Part shown: piece after piece, positions 28,286-40,800 of the stretch
Layout: every line of letters starts with the position of its first letter
How positions within the stretch are numbered: the first letter of the stretch is position 1
Origin: Pedobacter montanisoli
GTDB taxonomy: Bacteria > Bacteroidota > Bacteroidia > Sphingobacteriales > Sphingobacteriaceae
Reading direction: 5' to 3'
NCBI RefSeq assembly: GCF_022809115.1
Contig: NZ_JALGBH010000002.1
Location: 1,367,543 to 1,431,542, forward strand
DNA length: 64,000 nucleotides
Translations under genes and position numbers: made by a program
The notes under the pieces: generated by a model
The model's input: only the letters and a program-made list of their open reading frames with translations
What the model was told of the DNA's origin: nothing
Databases searched by the model: none

Positions 28286-28810
28286 ATGCGTTTTATACCT
28301 GTTATCATCATTATCTTGCTTCTGGGTTGCAATACAAATCAGGAAGCCTTACATCAAAATGAAGTTACTTATTTTGATGTATCAGGCTATTTTAAAGGCG
28401 AGATACAGAGGTTATCTGCCCGAAAAATGCCCGTACACAAACAAGTTTGGATCAATGATACCCAAGAAAATAAGGATATTGAGATAAAAGACTGGAAAAC
28501 CGAACTGAGCATGTTTGTTAATGCAGACATCAACAAAACCTCATGGAAAGGTCTTTTTAAAGAAGATAAAACCGGTGATAGTTTAATCTATACGTCAGTC
28601 AGCACCAATATTCCAGTGAAAAAACTGATTGTAGAAAAAGTAGGTACTTACATTAAAGGAATCTCAATCTTTATCAACGAAGATAATTATCTCTATAAAA
28701 AACAAGATAGCCTTTATTATTATCCTGATAGTTTATATGAGATAAACAGCCGACAAAGAGTAACCTTATTAAAGGAAAAACGTTACAAGATTTCAGGATA
28801 TTTGAAATAA
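28286..28810 (+). CDS. Hypothetical lipoprotein
   Basis: A 174-residue lipoprotein with lipobox LLGC (Cys16) after a short hydrophobic signal sequence. I do not recognise the mature domain; it is mixed alpha/beta and about 155 residues long. ATG 28286, eight bases after the gpmI stop, is preferred over TTG 28265, which would overlap gpmI and lengthen the signal peptide. It is co-oriented with gpmI and ended by a strong terminator. Nothing ties it functionally to glycolysis beyond position. Confidence 0.72.
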   Translation: MRFIPVIIIILLLGCNTNQEALHQNEVTYFDVSGYFKGEIQRLSARKMPVHKQVWINDTQENKDIEIKDWKTELSMFVNADINKTSWKGLFKEDKTGDSLIYTSVSTNIPVKKLIVEKVGTYIKGISIFINEDNYLYKKQDSLYYYPDSLYEINSRQRVTLLKEKRYKISGYLK

Positions 28811-28814
28811 CAAG

Positions 28815-28840
28815 AAAGCCCCGAATTTGGGGCTTTTATT
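28815..28840. terminator. Bidirectional terminator between convergent genes
   Basis: Stem AAAGCCCC (28815-28822)/GGGGCTTT (28829-28836) with a six-base loop and T-tracts on both strands. It serves the lipoprotein gene and the convergent OmpA-family gene. Confidence 0.85.
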
Positions 28841-28850
28841 ATGTAGGAAT

Positions 28851-30806
28851 TTATTCCAGTATTTTTATCTCAGTTCTTCGGTTAAGCTGATGCTCATCCG
28901 GAGTACATTTTACCCCGTTGGCACACTTGTTCACCAACTGGGTTTCTCCATAACCTTTGGCAGTAATTCTATCTTTGTTAATACCTTTACTTATAATATA
29001 ATTTACTGCAGAACGTGCTCTACGTTGCGATAGGTCCAGATTATAAATATCTGGTCCACGGCTATCTGTATGCGAACCTAATTCTACTTTCATTTCAGGA
29101 TATTCTTTAAGTATAGCAACAAGCTTATTCAACTCTAAAGCTGCATCAGGCCTAATGTTATCCTTATCAAAATCGTAGTAAATGTTCTGTACCTTAAAGC
29201 TTTTATTTACTGGGATCAGGCTAAGAAAAAAGTCTTTATCTATGCTCTTATCTGATGTTGTAAAAGTGGTATCTCTTTCATTAAACAATGTTTTTTGTGC
29301 TTTTAGATTGTAATTACTATTTTCCTGAAGTGGAAATTTATAATAACCTGTTTCATTTGTTGTTATATTTTTCTCCAATCCGTCTGCTCCCGTTATTTTT
29401 ACCTGTGCGTTATTAAGTGGTTTACGTGTACGCTCGTCATAAACAATTCCTTTTACATATATATTTTGTAATACAGGTACAATGGCTTCATTAAAGCTAT
29501 AAATATCATCTGAGCCTTTTCCTTTCATTCTGTTAGAGGAGAAATATCCACTCCAAGCTCCTGTAAGCTTTTCTACAGAAAAAGCAAAGTCATCTTGTGG
29601 TGTGTTATAAGGATAGCCCATATTCTGAATTTGCCATGTACCATTTCGATGAACCGCTTTGTAAATATCAAGATCGCCCATTCCTATCCTTCCATCGGCA
29701 GAAAAATACAGTACATCTTCTGACAAGAAATAAGGCGTTCTTTCATCTCCAGAGGTATTTAATGCTTCTATATTTTCTGGTTTAGACCAAGTTCCATCAT
29801 TATTTCTTATGGTTTTATAAATATCCAAGCCACCTTTTCCTCCAGGCATATCCGATACAAAATACAAAGTCTTGCCATCTTCCATTAAAAATGGATCGCC
29901 AACTGAATAGGCATTGATGTTATTATAAGGAAAAGCTACAGGCTTAGTCCATGTACCGTCATCCTGCATACGAGCGCTGTATATTTCTACATTTACCGTT
30001 CCTATCCTAAGTTTTGTTTTGTCAAAAGTTAAGTCTTTAGCTACCCTGGTCAGCGAAAAAAACACTTCTTTAGCGTCTTTTGAAAAAGTTGGCATTCCTA
30101 TATGGTAGTCGGTTTCTGTATTAAGAGGAAATGCACTGATCTGATGATCTTTATCTGCATATAACAGTTTAAGGTAATTCTCTCCCGTCCAACTGTAATA
30201 GTTCCTGTCTGGATAATTACCCTTATCAAACCGTAAAATACTTTTTTTACTTTTTTGTGTATAGTTATCAGGAAAAACCCTGTCTGAAACGAATACAAGA
30301 CCATCTTTATATTTCACTGCTCCATATTCGGTATAATTGGTATTTATAGTTGAGATATTTTCTATGTTCACCTTTTTTGGATTTGCCATCCACAACAAAG
30401 CAGAATCACAGGATTTTAACCAAAGATCCTGATTGGCTTTGGGTATATTTCCTGCCTTTTGAATATATTGCTGATAAGTTGCCTTTGCTTCGGTATATTT
30501 AGAATTATTTTGCAAGGCTTTGGCATAGGCCAATAACAGATCTGTTCCGGCATCTGGAAAAGTAAGTGCTTTTGCATACCATTTTTCGGTTTCCTCATAC
30601 TCTTTATTCTTCTCACTGCTTATGGCCAGTTGTTTGGCCGTATAAAGCGTTTCTTTCTTTTTAAAAGCCTGTTCATACAATGTTTTTGCTTTGGCATACT
30701 GATACAGCTTAAACTGTTTATCGGCCTGGTTAAGGATGTATTGTCCTTTTGATACCAGTGTTAAACTCATTAAGAATGCTATATATATGTATTTCATCTT
30801 TTTCAT
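28851..30806 (-). CDS. OmpA-family protein with TPR, beta-propeller and carboxypeptidase-regulatory domains (PorE-like)
   Basis: A 651-residue exported protein. Domains in order are a signal peptide (about 1-21), TPR-like helices (about 25-135), a PD40/WD40-like propeller (about 145-430; repeated FVSD and YFVSDMPGGKGGLDIY blocks), a CarboxypepD_reg-like domain (about 445-525; VKGIVYDERTRKPLNNAQV) and a C-terminal OmpA peptidoglycan-binding domain (about 540-651; FDKDNIRPDA, GSHTDSRGP, LSQRRARSAV). This order is the one known for PorE, a T9SS component that ties the outer-membrane machinery to peptidoglycan. Such genes also occur as third members of giant-adhesin operons, so this is probably the dedicated copy for the adjacent cargo rather than the core PorE. 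No lipobox is evident. It lies 12 bases after the PorP/SprF gene. Confidence 0.85.
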   Translation of the reverse strand: MKKMKYIYIAFLMSLTLVSKGQYILNQADKQFKLYQYAKAKTLYEQAFKKKETLYTAKQLAISSEKNKEYEETEKWYAKALTFPDAGTDLLLAYAKALQNNSKYTEAKATYQQYIQKAGNIPKANQDLWLKSCDSALLWMANPKKVNIENISTINTNYTEYGAVKYKDGLVFVSDRVFPDNYTQKSKKSILRFDKGNYPDRNYYSWTGENYLKLLYADKDHQISAFPLNTETDYHIGMPTFSKDAKEVFFSLTRVAKDLTFDKTKLRIGTVNVEIYSARMQDDGTWTKPVAFPYNNINAYSVGDPFLMEDGKTLYFVSDMPGGKGGLDIYKTIRNNDGTWSKPENIEALNTSGDERTPYFLSEDVLYFSADGRIGMGDLDIYKAVHRNGTWQIQNMGYPYNTPQDDFAFSVEKLTGAWSGYFSSNRMKGKGSDDIYSFNEAIVPVLQNIYVKGIVYDERTRKPLNNAQVKITGADGLEKNITTNETGYYKFPLQENSNYNLKAQKTLFNERDTTFTTSDKSIDKDFFLSLIPVNKSFKVQNIYYDFDKDNIRPDAALELNKLVAILKEYPEMKVELGSHTDSRGPDIYNLDLSQRRARSAVNYIISKGINKDRITAKGYGETQLVNKCANGVKCTPDEHQLNRRTEIKILE

Positions 30807-30818
30807 TTAATGGTTTGG

Positions 30819-31805
30819 TTAAAAATACCTTGGTGTTAACATCCTTACATTTTTATTTCTGAAGAAATAGCCTATGGATATTTCATGTGTGGAGCCTGCG
30901 TAGTTTTTTAGTTTCCCTAATGAATAATCATAGGCATAGCCTATCCTCCACCTATCACTTGGAAAAATTTCTATTGCACCTACTAATGCACTTTGCTTTA
31001 CCAGATCTTTTTGCAGATGTGATTTATCATAGAGTTTAACGGCTGTTCTGTACGAACCTCCCACCCAAAGTTTATCATCAAATATCAGAAAGGCATTAAT
31101 ATCTAATGAAGTAGGCCCTGCAAGGTCATCTTTGATCAGGAAAGAAGGTTTTAAAACCATTTCTCTTGAAAAAGGCACCAGCATACCCGCAGTAAGAAAT
31201 ATGTGTTCTTTGGGTTGCGGAATATATGCGTAGCGGGTTACATCTATATATTTTGAAATTAGGTTATCTACCGATAAACCTGCATAATACCTGTCATCCG
31301 AATAAAAAACACCAATGCGAGCATCGGGCATTACCGAATACTGCGAACTTACCGGTTGATTAATTTCAGGATCATTGGGATTTAGTTTACTACCGTCTAT
31401 TCCTAATTGTATCACACCTAAACCTATACCAAAAGCCAGTCTTGAAGAACCATCGGCATTCATTTTTAAACGGTAAGCATAATTGGCATAAGCAGCCAGA
31501 TTTTGCTGAGCTCCCAATTTATCACTTGATAATTGCAAGGCCAACCCAACTTTTCTTTCATTTGCCGTAGCATCTATAGCCAGCGACATGCTTTTAGGTG
31601 CGCCTTCTACTCCTGTCCATTGATTTCTATAGAAAGCATGTGCATTGAGCTGTTCACGGTAACCCGCATAGGCCGGATTGATATATATTCCGTTAAACAT
31701 ATACTGGCTGTATTGCGCATCTTGCTGTGCTTTAAGGTCAGTTACGAAAAGCGTTACAACACTTATCAATAAAGCTATATTTAGTTTCATGTTTGTTCTT
31801 TTCAT
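30819..31805 (-). CDS. PorP/SprF-family T9SS outer-membrane protein
   Basis: A 328-residue beta-barrel with a signal peptide (MKLNIALLISVVTLFVTDLKAQ from Met6). The family signature is AQQDAQYSQYMFNGIYINP followed by AYAGYRE, later RNQWTGVEGAP, and the C-terminal YSLGKLKNYAGSTHEISIGY and FF motif. In Flavobacterium johnsoniae, SprF is needed for surface delivery of the giant adhesin SprB, and cargo with type B sorting domains generally comes with its own PorP/SprF partner. Here the cargo gene is 13 bases upstream and the OmpA gene 12 bases downstream, a tight three-gene operon. Start Met1 (31805) or Met6 (31790) are both possible. Confidence 0.92.
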   Translation of the reverse strand: MKRTNMKLNIALLISVVTLFVTDLKAQQDAQYSQYMFNGIYINPAYAGYREQLNAHAFYRNQWTGVEGAPKSMSLAIDATANERKVGLALQLSSDKLGAQQNLAAYANYAYRLKMNADGSSRLAFGIGLGVIQLGIDGSKLNPNDPEINQPVSSQYSVMPDARIGVFYSDDRYYAGLSVDNLISKYIDVTRYAYIPQPKEHIFLTAGMLVPFSREMVLKPSFLIKDDLAGPTSLDINAFLIFDDKLWVGGSYRTAVKLYDKSHLQKDLVKQSALVGAIEIFPSDRWRIGYAYDYSLGKLKNYAGSTHEISIGYFFRNKNVRMLTPRYF

Positions 31806-31818
31806 TTCGCTTTCCTCC

Positions 31819-34800
31819 CTACTTTTTAAATGCTCTGATTAAAGTGATGTATCCTTTAAATACTTTCCATTCTGATCCACTATTCTTTCTCACTTTTAAA
31901 AGATAATAATATGTTCCTTCATTAAGACCGGTACCTGCCCAACTGTTGTCATAATTCTTTTTAGAATATACTTCATTGTTCCATCTGTTTATGATAACCA
32001 GTTCATTTTCGGCATAGTTAGAAAGTCCGCGAATTTCAAAAGTGTCGTTAATGCCATCTCCATTTGGTGTAAACAGGTTAGGTATCAGTAATTCTTCACC
32101 TGCTATCATAGTAATTTTAGATATAGCTACATTATCTGTTGGATTTCTGTCTGGCTGATCGGCCTGAACCTGTGCGGTATTTTCAATTTCCTGAGCCATG
32201 ATAATCCTTGTTTTAAAGGTAATACTTACAGTTTCGCCAAGTAACAGTTCTCCTACATTCCATGTTAATGTTCTGCTTGAAGCATCATAAGCAGTTGTAC
32301 CTTTATCCATTACCATGTCTTTTGGCATATCAAGCGCTATTGGAATTACATCTGTCATTTTTACGCCCGTGGCCTTGTTATGGCCTTTATTGGTTACGGT
32401 AATTCTGTAGCTAATGTAATCTCCTGTTTTCAGGTTAGTTGTACTTAATGCTTCTTTAATCACGGCAATATCTGCATATTGTTCTATTGGTATCACGGCT
32501 TGTGGCTCTTGATAAATTCCGCTTTGAGCATGATTTACCGCCGCTACATTTTTAATTTGCTTGATTCCATTTACATCTGCTGTTACTTTAACTTTAAAGC
32601 TAAACAGTTTACTTTGACCAAGTGCAAGGTTGGTAGTCCAGTTCAGTTTCTTAGCCGTAGCGTCGAAAGTTGCATTTTCATTGGCAGAGTTATCTACATA
32701 AGTTGTACCTGCCGGAATAGCATCTGCAATGCTTACATTGTTAAGTATTGCTCCTCCTATATTTTTCACCAGTATCTGATAGGTGAGGATTTCGTTGGCG
32801 TGTGCTACTTTATCGCCTTCTTCATCAGTTACGGTTTTTGAACTTTCCAGTTTTTCTATACCTGTAACCACGGTATTTGATTTGATTTCAGATGTACCTG
32901 GTTCTGATGGAATAGCACTTGCATAATTTTCTATGGTTGTTCCTACTGATGTATTTACTTTTCCGGTAAGGGTTATTTCCATTCCATTGTTTCCGGCTGG
33001 TATGTTAACTCTTATGCTTAACTGATTACCGGTTCCGTTAGCTCCACTGATAATGGTTGCTCCTGCAACAATAGTTGACCATGATACATTAGCTATCGAT
33101 GCAGGCACCTGATCTGTGATAAGCAGATTTAATGCATCGCTAGTTCCCTCGTTAGCGACTTTGATTTTATAAGTAAGGTTCTCACCTACCGCTGTTCTTA
33201 CCGGACCTTCTTTGGTAATTTTTATGATCGGTTTACGATTTGCTTCTGTAGTTACCGTTGATGTTTTTTCTGCAATACCAGGTTCTGAAGGTGTAGCTTT
33301 AGCTGTATTAATGATAGTACCCGCATAATTGGCCGAAATATCTCCAATAATATTAATAACGATTGCATTAGCCGAATTGGCAGGAATGTTTCCTGTTACA
33401 TTAATTCCATTTCCAGACCCGCTATTGGCCATTACCGTTGCATTGCCTTGTACAACTGCTGTCCAAGTTACATTGCTTAAAGCAGCAGGCACCTGATCTG
33501 AAATGACCAGATTTACTGCATCGCCTTTTCCTTTATTACTTACCCGTATCTGGTAAGTTAATTTACTACCTGATGCAATACTTGAAGGTGCTGTTTTTAC
33601 AATATCTATTACAGGTTCTCTGCTAACTGTTGTAACTACAACCGAAGGCGGAACAGGTGTACCTCCATTTGGTGTAACCGTAGCATTATTGGTTAATGCT
33701 CCGCTAAAGCTTGCCGATATTACCCCATTGATTACGATCTCTATTTCATCTGTAGCGGCTGTTGGCAATGTTGCAGTAATAGCTATATTATTACCTGTAC
33801 CACTTAAAGGCCCATTGATCTGTGCATTTCCTTTCAGGGTTGCGGTCCAATTAACCTGTGTAACCTCTGCCGGAACGTTATCTGTTATTAAGCTGTTAAT
33901 AGCCGTACTTGGCCCATTATTTCTTACTTTCAGGATATAAGTAATATTTTCTCCTGCTTTTGCTTTCTCAGGCGCAGATTTATCTAAAGTAAGCAATGAT
34001 TGTGTTTTTACTTCTGTTGTAACTGTTGCCGTACTTCCGGTTCCATCAGGTTCAGCAGGATTTGCAGTGGCAGTATTAACTATACTTCCCTGATAAGTCG
34101 GATCTACTGTTCCTGTTATTGTGACCTCTAAACTCGCGTTTACAGGCAGATCTGCAATTACACTTACATTGTTTCCGTTTCCGCTTTCTCCATTACTGAT
34201 AGTAGCACCATTAACTGTTGTTGTCCAGCTAACATTACTGATCTTATCAGGAACAATATCTGCAATTAAAGCTGACCGGGCATCACTCGGGCCATTATTG
34301 GTTATTTTTAGGTTATAAGTTATGCTAGATCCTGCTGCAATCTGATTAGGGCCCGATTTGGTAATTTTCAGATCTGGTTTAACCAATATCTGGGTAATTA
34401 CTTTTTCCGACACTTGCGGAGGATTTCCTGTTTCAGTAACAGTTGCCGTGTTTTCTATGGTAGCTGCATTTACTGAAGCTTTTAATTTTCCACTTATTAT
34501 AATTGTTACTTTTCCATTTGCCCCGATGTCTGCTACGGTATTAATTGTATTTCCGCTTCCATTTCCTCCTGATTTAATGGTTGCATTTTCTGTTGTAGTT
34601 GTCCAGGTTACGTTATCTATACCGCTATTTACAACATCTTCTATTAATGCATCTTTTGCCATGCTTGGCCCTGCATTGCTTACTTCTATCAAGTAGGTAA
34701 TGTTTGAACCTGCCACTGCAGTTGTTGGGCCGGCTTTTTTAATATTTAATGCAGTTGTTGCCGTTACTTCGGTAACCACTTTCTCAGATTTTATACCATT

Positions 34801-37800
34801 TACTTCTGCAGTATTTTCAATATTGCCTACAAAACTCTCTTTTATTTTACCGTTGATTTCTACAACCACATAACTATTAATATCAAATGGTATATCGGCA
34901 TTAAAACTGACGTTATTTCCTGTACCGTTTGTTAGTGTTGCCGTAGCGTTTCCGTATGTTGTAACTTTCCAAGTTACATTTTCAATATCTGCCGCAACAT
35001 TATCTGTTATTAATGCAGCCAGCGCATTTGAAGGGCCATTGTTACCTATCTTCACATAGTAATTGATCTGATTGCCTGCGGTTGCTTTATTTGGTCCGGA
35101 TTTCTGAATATATACCTTAGCATCATTAATAAGGTTACTGGCAACTTTTGAGATATTGTTAGTCAGGTTATAATCAACAATATTGGTGTTGGCAGGCATA
35201 TCTATAGTTGCTTCATTGTTGATTACCTGTGCTGCTGTTGCTGCAGGTATGTAACCATTGATTTGGATGTTGATATAATTGGCTGAACCTGCTTTCAGGT
35301 TTCCTTCCAAACGAATGTTATTGCCATAACCCGAAGTAGCCGTATTGATAGCAGATGTTCCGTTAGCTGTAGCTATCCAGGTTACATTTTCTATAATAGC
35401 GGGAACCAAATCTTTAATCACCACTCCGTTTACATCCAATGGACCGTTATTATACGCTCTCAGATTATAAGTGATATTCTGACCTGCAGCAATTTTCTGA
35501 GGTGCAGTTTTCTCAATACGGATATCTGTACTTCCACTTAGTGCGGTAACTACCACACTAATTTTAGTATCAGCCGCAGATGCAACTACCGAATTCTCTA
35601 TTTTAGTGCTCTGATTTGGAACAACCACTCCCTCTATTTTAATTTCTACTGCACTTTCTGTAATACCTACCTTTCCTGGTAAATCTGCATGTACTTCAAT
35701 GTTGTTAGTTGCACCTGAGCTCGTACCATTGATTACGGCTCCGTTTATAACTGTAGCCACCCAGCTATCTACTCTAACCTCATTCGGTACAAAATCTACA
35801 ATTTTAAGATCGGTAATATTTCCTGCTCCCACATTGTTGACATAGATTATATATGAGATCGGATCTCCGATATTGGCTTTATCAGGCCCTATTTTACTTA
35901 ATCTAAACGTTGGATTATTATCTACACTGGTTTGTACACGACTATTGTTATTACCCAGATTAGGATCGGTTATACTCGCATCTGGAATAGCTTTGGCTTC
36001 ATTTACGATAAGAGTTCCATTGCTTAAAGAAGGATCTGACTTTCCTTTAATCTGTACAATCACTTCTCCTCCATTTGGAATATTAGCCGTAAAATTTACA
36101 TCTCCTGCACCATTGTTTACGTTCGATGTAGCACCTCCGTTATTGGTAACGGTCCAGGTTACATTTTGTAAGAACGGAGTTTTATTTCCTGTAGGTCCGT
36201 TCTCATTATATTCTTCATTTTGCGGAACTAAATCTTGTATAGCTGTATTTACAGCAGTACTTGGCCCCTGATTAGTAATCTTTAAAGTATAAGTAATTTC
36301 TTCGCCCGCGCCTATATTAGCCGGACCTATTTTTACCATCCTCACATCGGCTACTTTTGATATGTTTGTAATTACCTCATTAGAAACCGGAGACGGGCCT
36401 TCATTATCAGGTGGTAAAGTTACTTTGGCAATGTTACTGATACTGGTAATAGTCGCTCCCTCATCTACCGTTCCACTAACCCTAACGATTATTTTTGATA
36501 CTCCGTTTCCTTTTAATCCGCCTACAAACTGTACATTTCCTGTACCATTTGTTACCGTTGCTGTTGCTCCGTTGTAAGTTTCTACTGTCCATACCGGATT
36601 TTTAATAGATGCATTTAAAATATCTTCTATCTGCAGGTTATCTTCATCACTTGGACCATTATTGGTAATGGTTAAAGTATAAGAGATTTGTTCGCCTGCC
36701 ACAGCTTGCGAGGGTCCGGATTTTTCTACAATAACATTAGAAAGCTTTGTAATCTTGGTAATGGTTTCATTAGAGTTTACAGGTGTTCCGGTTGATGGTT
36801 TCACCGTAGCAGTATTTTTTATTTCCGTTCCTGCATAATCAGCCACTACTTTTCCGGTAATGGTGACCAAAACGGTATTGGCATTACCAGCTGGTATATC
36901 TGCCTGTAAAGATACATTGGCTGTATTTCCAAATGAACCAAACGTAACATTTGCTGTTCCGGTTACTACACTTGTCCATTTAACATCTGTAATACCATTT
37001 GGTACAACGTCTGTTATGGTTATACCATTTGCATCACTTGGACCTGCATTTTTAATCAGGAGCGTATAAACGATATTCTCACCTTTGTGCACTACAGTTG
37101 GTGCTGATTTAATTACACTTAATACACTTTTTGTTTCTACTAGTGTATTTACGGGATTAGATGGGATTTCCTGTCCGGGGGCATCTGGTGTAGTTGCCTT
37201 AGCGATATTGGTCAGCGTAGTTGATAACAATTCTGAAGGTATTTTACCATTGATGGTAATCGTAATACCATTGGCTTGTCCACGTTGCAATTGTGCTATT
37301 ACAGCAATATTATTCCCGGTTCCATTAGTCATATTTACCGATGAGGCACCTGAGGCCATAGCTGTCCAAGTAACATTGTTAAGCTGAGCAGGTACCAAAT
37401 CTGTAATTGTCAGATCTTTTGCATTTGATGGTCCATAATTAATTGCATTAATTACATAAGATACACTTTCTCCGGAAGTGGCCTTAGCTGTTCCGGTTTT
37501 TACCAGTTCTATATTGAATTTCTTTTCTACATTGGTAATTACCTCATTAGACGGTACAGGTGTAGTTCCAGGTTCTGCTGGTGTAACTGTAGCTATATTT
37601 TTAATCGTTAGGGCTTTATCAGGAGAAAGGCTTCCTTTCACAGTAATGGTTATCCTTCCTCCTGCTAATATATCGGCATTCATACTGATATTATTTCCTG
37701 CTCCCGAAACAGGGCCCAGTAAAGTTGCAGAGGTATTTGCTACAGCTGCCCAAGTAACATTTTGAATTTCAGGATCAATATTATCTGCTATCAATGCACC

Positions 37801-40800
37801 GTATGCATTGGCCGTACCAATATTATTGACTACAATGGTATAGGTAATGTCTTCACCTGCACTGAGGGTTTGCGGGCCTGATTTGATAATGGTTAAAGTT
37901 GGTTTCCTGTCCACTACAGTTGTAACAGTAGAGCTTGCTGGAGTAGTTCCTGTTTCAGCCGGGGTTACTGTAGCTGTATTCACTAATGAACCACCAAAAT
38001 CAGGTTTTACGGTACCACTTACAGTAATAATAATATTATTCCCCACTCCTGCCGCAAGATCAGCCTGTAAGCTAATATTATTTCCTGTTCCCGATGATGC
38101 CCCCAATAATTGCGCCGTTCCGCTTGTTACTGCATTCCAACTTACATTTGTAATATTGGCATTTACTATATCTGAAACATTCAGGTTTTTAGCATCTGAT
38201 GTACCTGTATTAGAAACGTTGATTGTATAGTTAATCACTTGTCCGGCTTTAAGTGTGGCAGGTCCGGTTTTTACGATAGTTAGTACAGGTTTTCTTTCTG
38301 TTTTGGTTGTTACCGTAGCTTGCGGATTAGGACTATTTGGTTCTGTAGCGGTAACGTTTACCTGATTAACAATGTTACCATCAAATGAAGGGTCAACCTT
38401 TCCTTTTACGATAAATGTAACTTTATTACCTAGTCCTGCTCCGATATTAACCGTAGCATGTAAGGTATTCTGATTTCCATTTGCCCCATCTACAATAGAA
38501 GCATTGCCGGTAGTAACTGAAGTCCAAACAGGATTCAAAATGTTTACAGGAATATTGTCTAATACCTCTGCATTTTTAGCATCACTTGGCCCGTCATTAC
38601 TTACTTCTATGGTATAAGTGATTTCTTCACCAGCTTTTATAACAGCTACTGCAGATTTGGTTACTTTTAAACCTGATTGCGCAGTTAAAGTTGTATTAAC
38701 TGTATTTGAATTTACCGGATTATTACCCTGCTCATTGGGTTTTACTGTTGCGGTATTGGTAATGGTGCCTATAGCATTGGCATTGATTGTACCATTTATC
38801 GTAATTGTAATACGGCTGTTGGCATTCATATCTGCACTTAAAGCCACTTGATTGTTTACACCTGTTGCTCCTGTATGAATGGTTGCCGTACCTGAAGTGA
38901 CTGTAGCTGTCCATGAAACATTATTTATTGCCGATGGTACAATATCGGTTATCAGTACATCTTTACTATTTGACGGTCCCTGATTGTTTACCTGCACTGT
39001 ATAACTTATCGGAGCTCCGGCAACACCACTTGCAGGTCCAGCCTTGGTTATGGTGTAAGCTACCGTATTAATTACATTAGCCGTTGTTGTTCCGTTAACG
39101 GGTGTACTACCCGGTTCTGTTGGAGTTGCCGTAGCGGTATTGGTAATTACCCCTGCAAAATCGGCACTTACTGTTCCGGTTATCTCTATAATTACTTTAT
39201 TATTGGTGCCCGACGTAATATTGGCCACACTATTTAAAGTATTACCCGTACCTGTTGCTCCCGATACAATGGTAGCACTGCCTTGTGTTTTACTGGTCCA
39301 TTTTACCTGAGTAATGTGACTGTCTATCAAATCTGATATTTTTACTCCAGTCGCATCTGAAGGCCCGTTATTACCAACTTCTATGGTGTATTTGATTTCT
39401 GTTCCGGCATTTACAGTTGCATTTCCTGTTTTAGAAATATATACTCCTGAAGTGCTGGTTAAATTAGAGGTTACAGAAGAATTGCTTCCTATACCACTTG
39501 GCTCTGCCGGTGTAACACTTGCAATATTAGTAATGGCTCCTTTTGCTGATGAAAGGACTTTACCTTTAATTGTAACTGTAACCTTACTTGCCGGATCTGA
39601 AGGGAAATCGGCTGTAAGCTGAATTACATTACCAGTTCCCTGTGCTGCCGATTTTATTTTAGCCGTACCACTTTCGGTGGCTGTCCATGTTACATCAACA
39701 ATATCGTTAGGTATGTTATCTGCAATAATCGCATTAACGGCATTACTACTTCCTCTGTTATTGATCTCAAGTGTATAAGTTACATCTCCGCCTGCCGTTA
39801 AACCAGGCATACCATTTTTTACAATATCCAGAATTGGTTTGGCTGTAATTGTTGTGGTTATCGTACTGGTATTATTATTAGGTACATTATCTGTAATATC
39901 AGCCGGAGGGGTTACTTTTACCGTATTGCTCAAATCCTGTACCCTTGCGGCATCTACCTTACCTGTGATGGTAAGTGTGGTTTGTTCATTGGTTTTCAGA
40001 TTTAAACCTGTCCAGGTCTGATTGCCAGAATTGTAAGTTCCGTCTTGGGCTGTATAGCCTGTAGCCGTAAATCCCTGAGGTAGGTTATCTACTACAGAAA
40101 GAATATCATTACTTAGGATTTGCCCAGGTCCGTTATTTCTTAAAGTAATTATATACGACAGGTTTTCTCCGGCTACAACTACAGTCGGATCCGATCTTTT
40201 TACAATTTCAAAATCAATAACACGTTTTATTGGCGTGGTTACCGTTGAAGTATTATTAGATAGTACGGGGTCTGTAATCTGGACAGGTGGGGTAATATTT
40301 ACCGTATTTTGTAAAGTTCCCTTAGCATCTGCCGATACTATACCATTGATTTCCAGTACTGCCGATTGCCCGTTGTTTAGGGTTAATCCTGTCCATTGTC
40401 CTGTTGTAGCATCATAAACACCACTTTGTGGTACAAAACTACTTGCTGCAAATTTAGACGGAAGAGTTTCAGTTATCTTCACCACATCTGCACTCAATAA
40501 AGCGCTTGGGCCATTATTGGTTAGTACAATAGTATATTTCAGGCTTTCACCTGCTATGGCTTCGGTTTTATTAGCTGTTTTTACGACTGCTAAATCAGCC
40601 TTCCTTTCTATCGGCGTAGTAACTGTAGATGTATTGTTAGAAAGATCAGAATCAACTGTTCCTGATGGCGGTGTTACACTTACTGCATTGGAAATACTAT
40701 TAGTAGCATTAGCAGACACTTTTCCTGTGATAGTTATCGTTGCATTTTGACCTACTGCCAATTGCAAATTCGTCCATTTACCAGTAGCTATATCATAAGT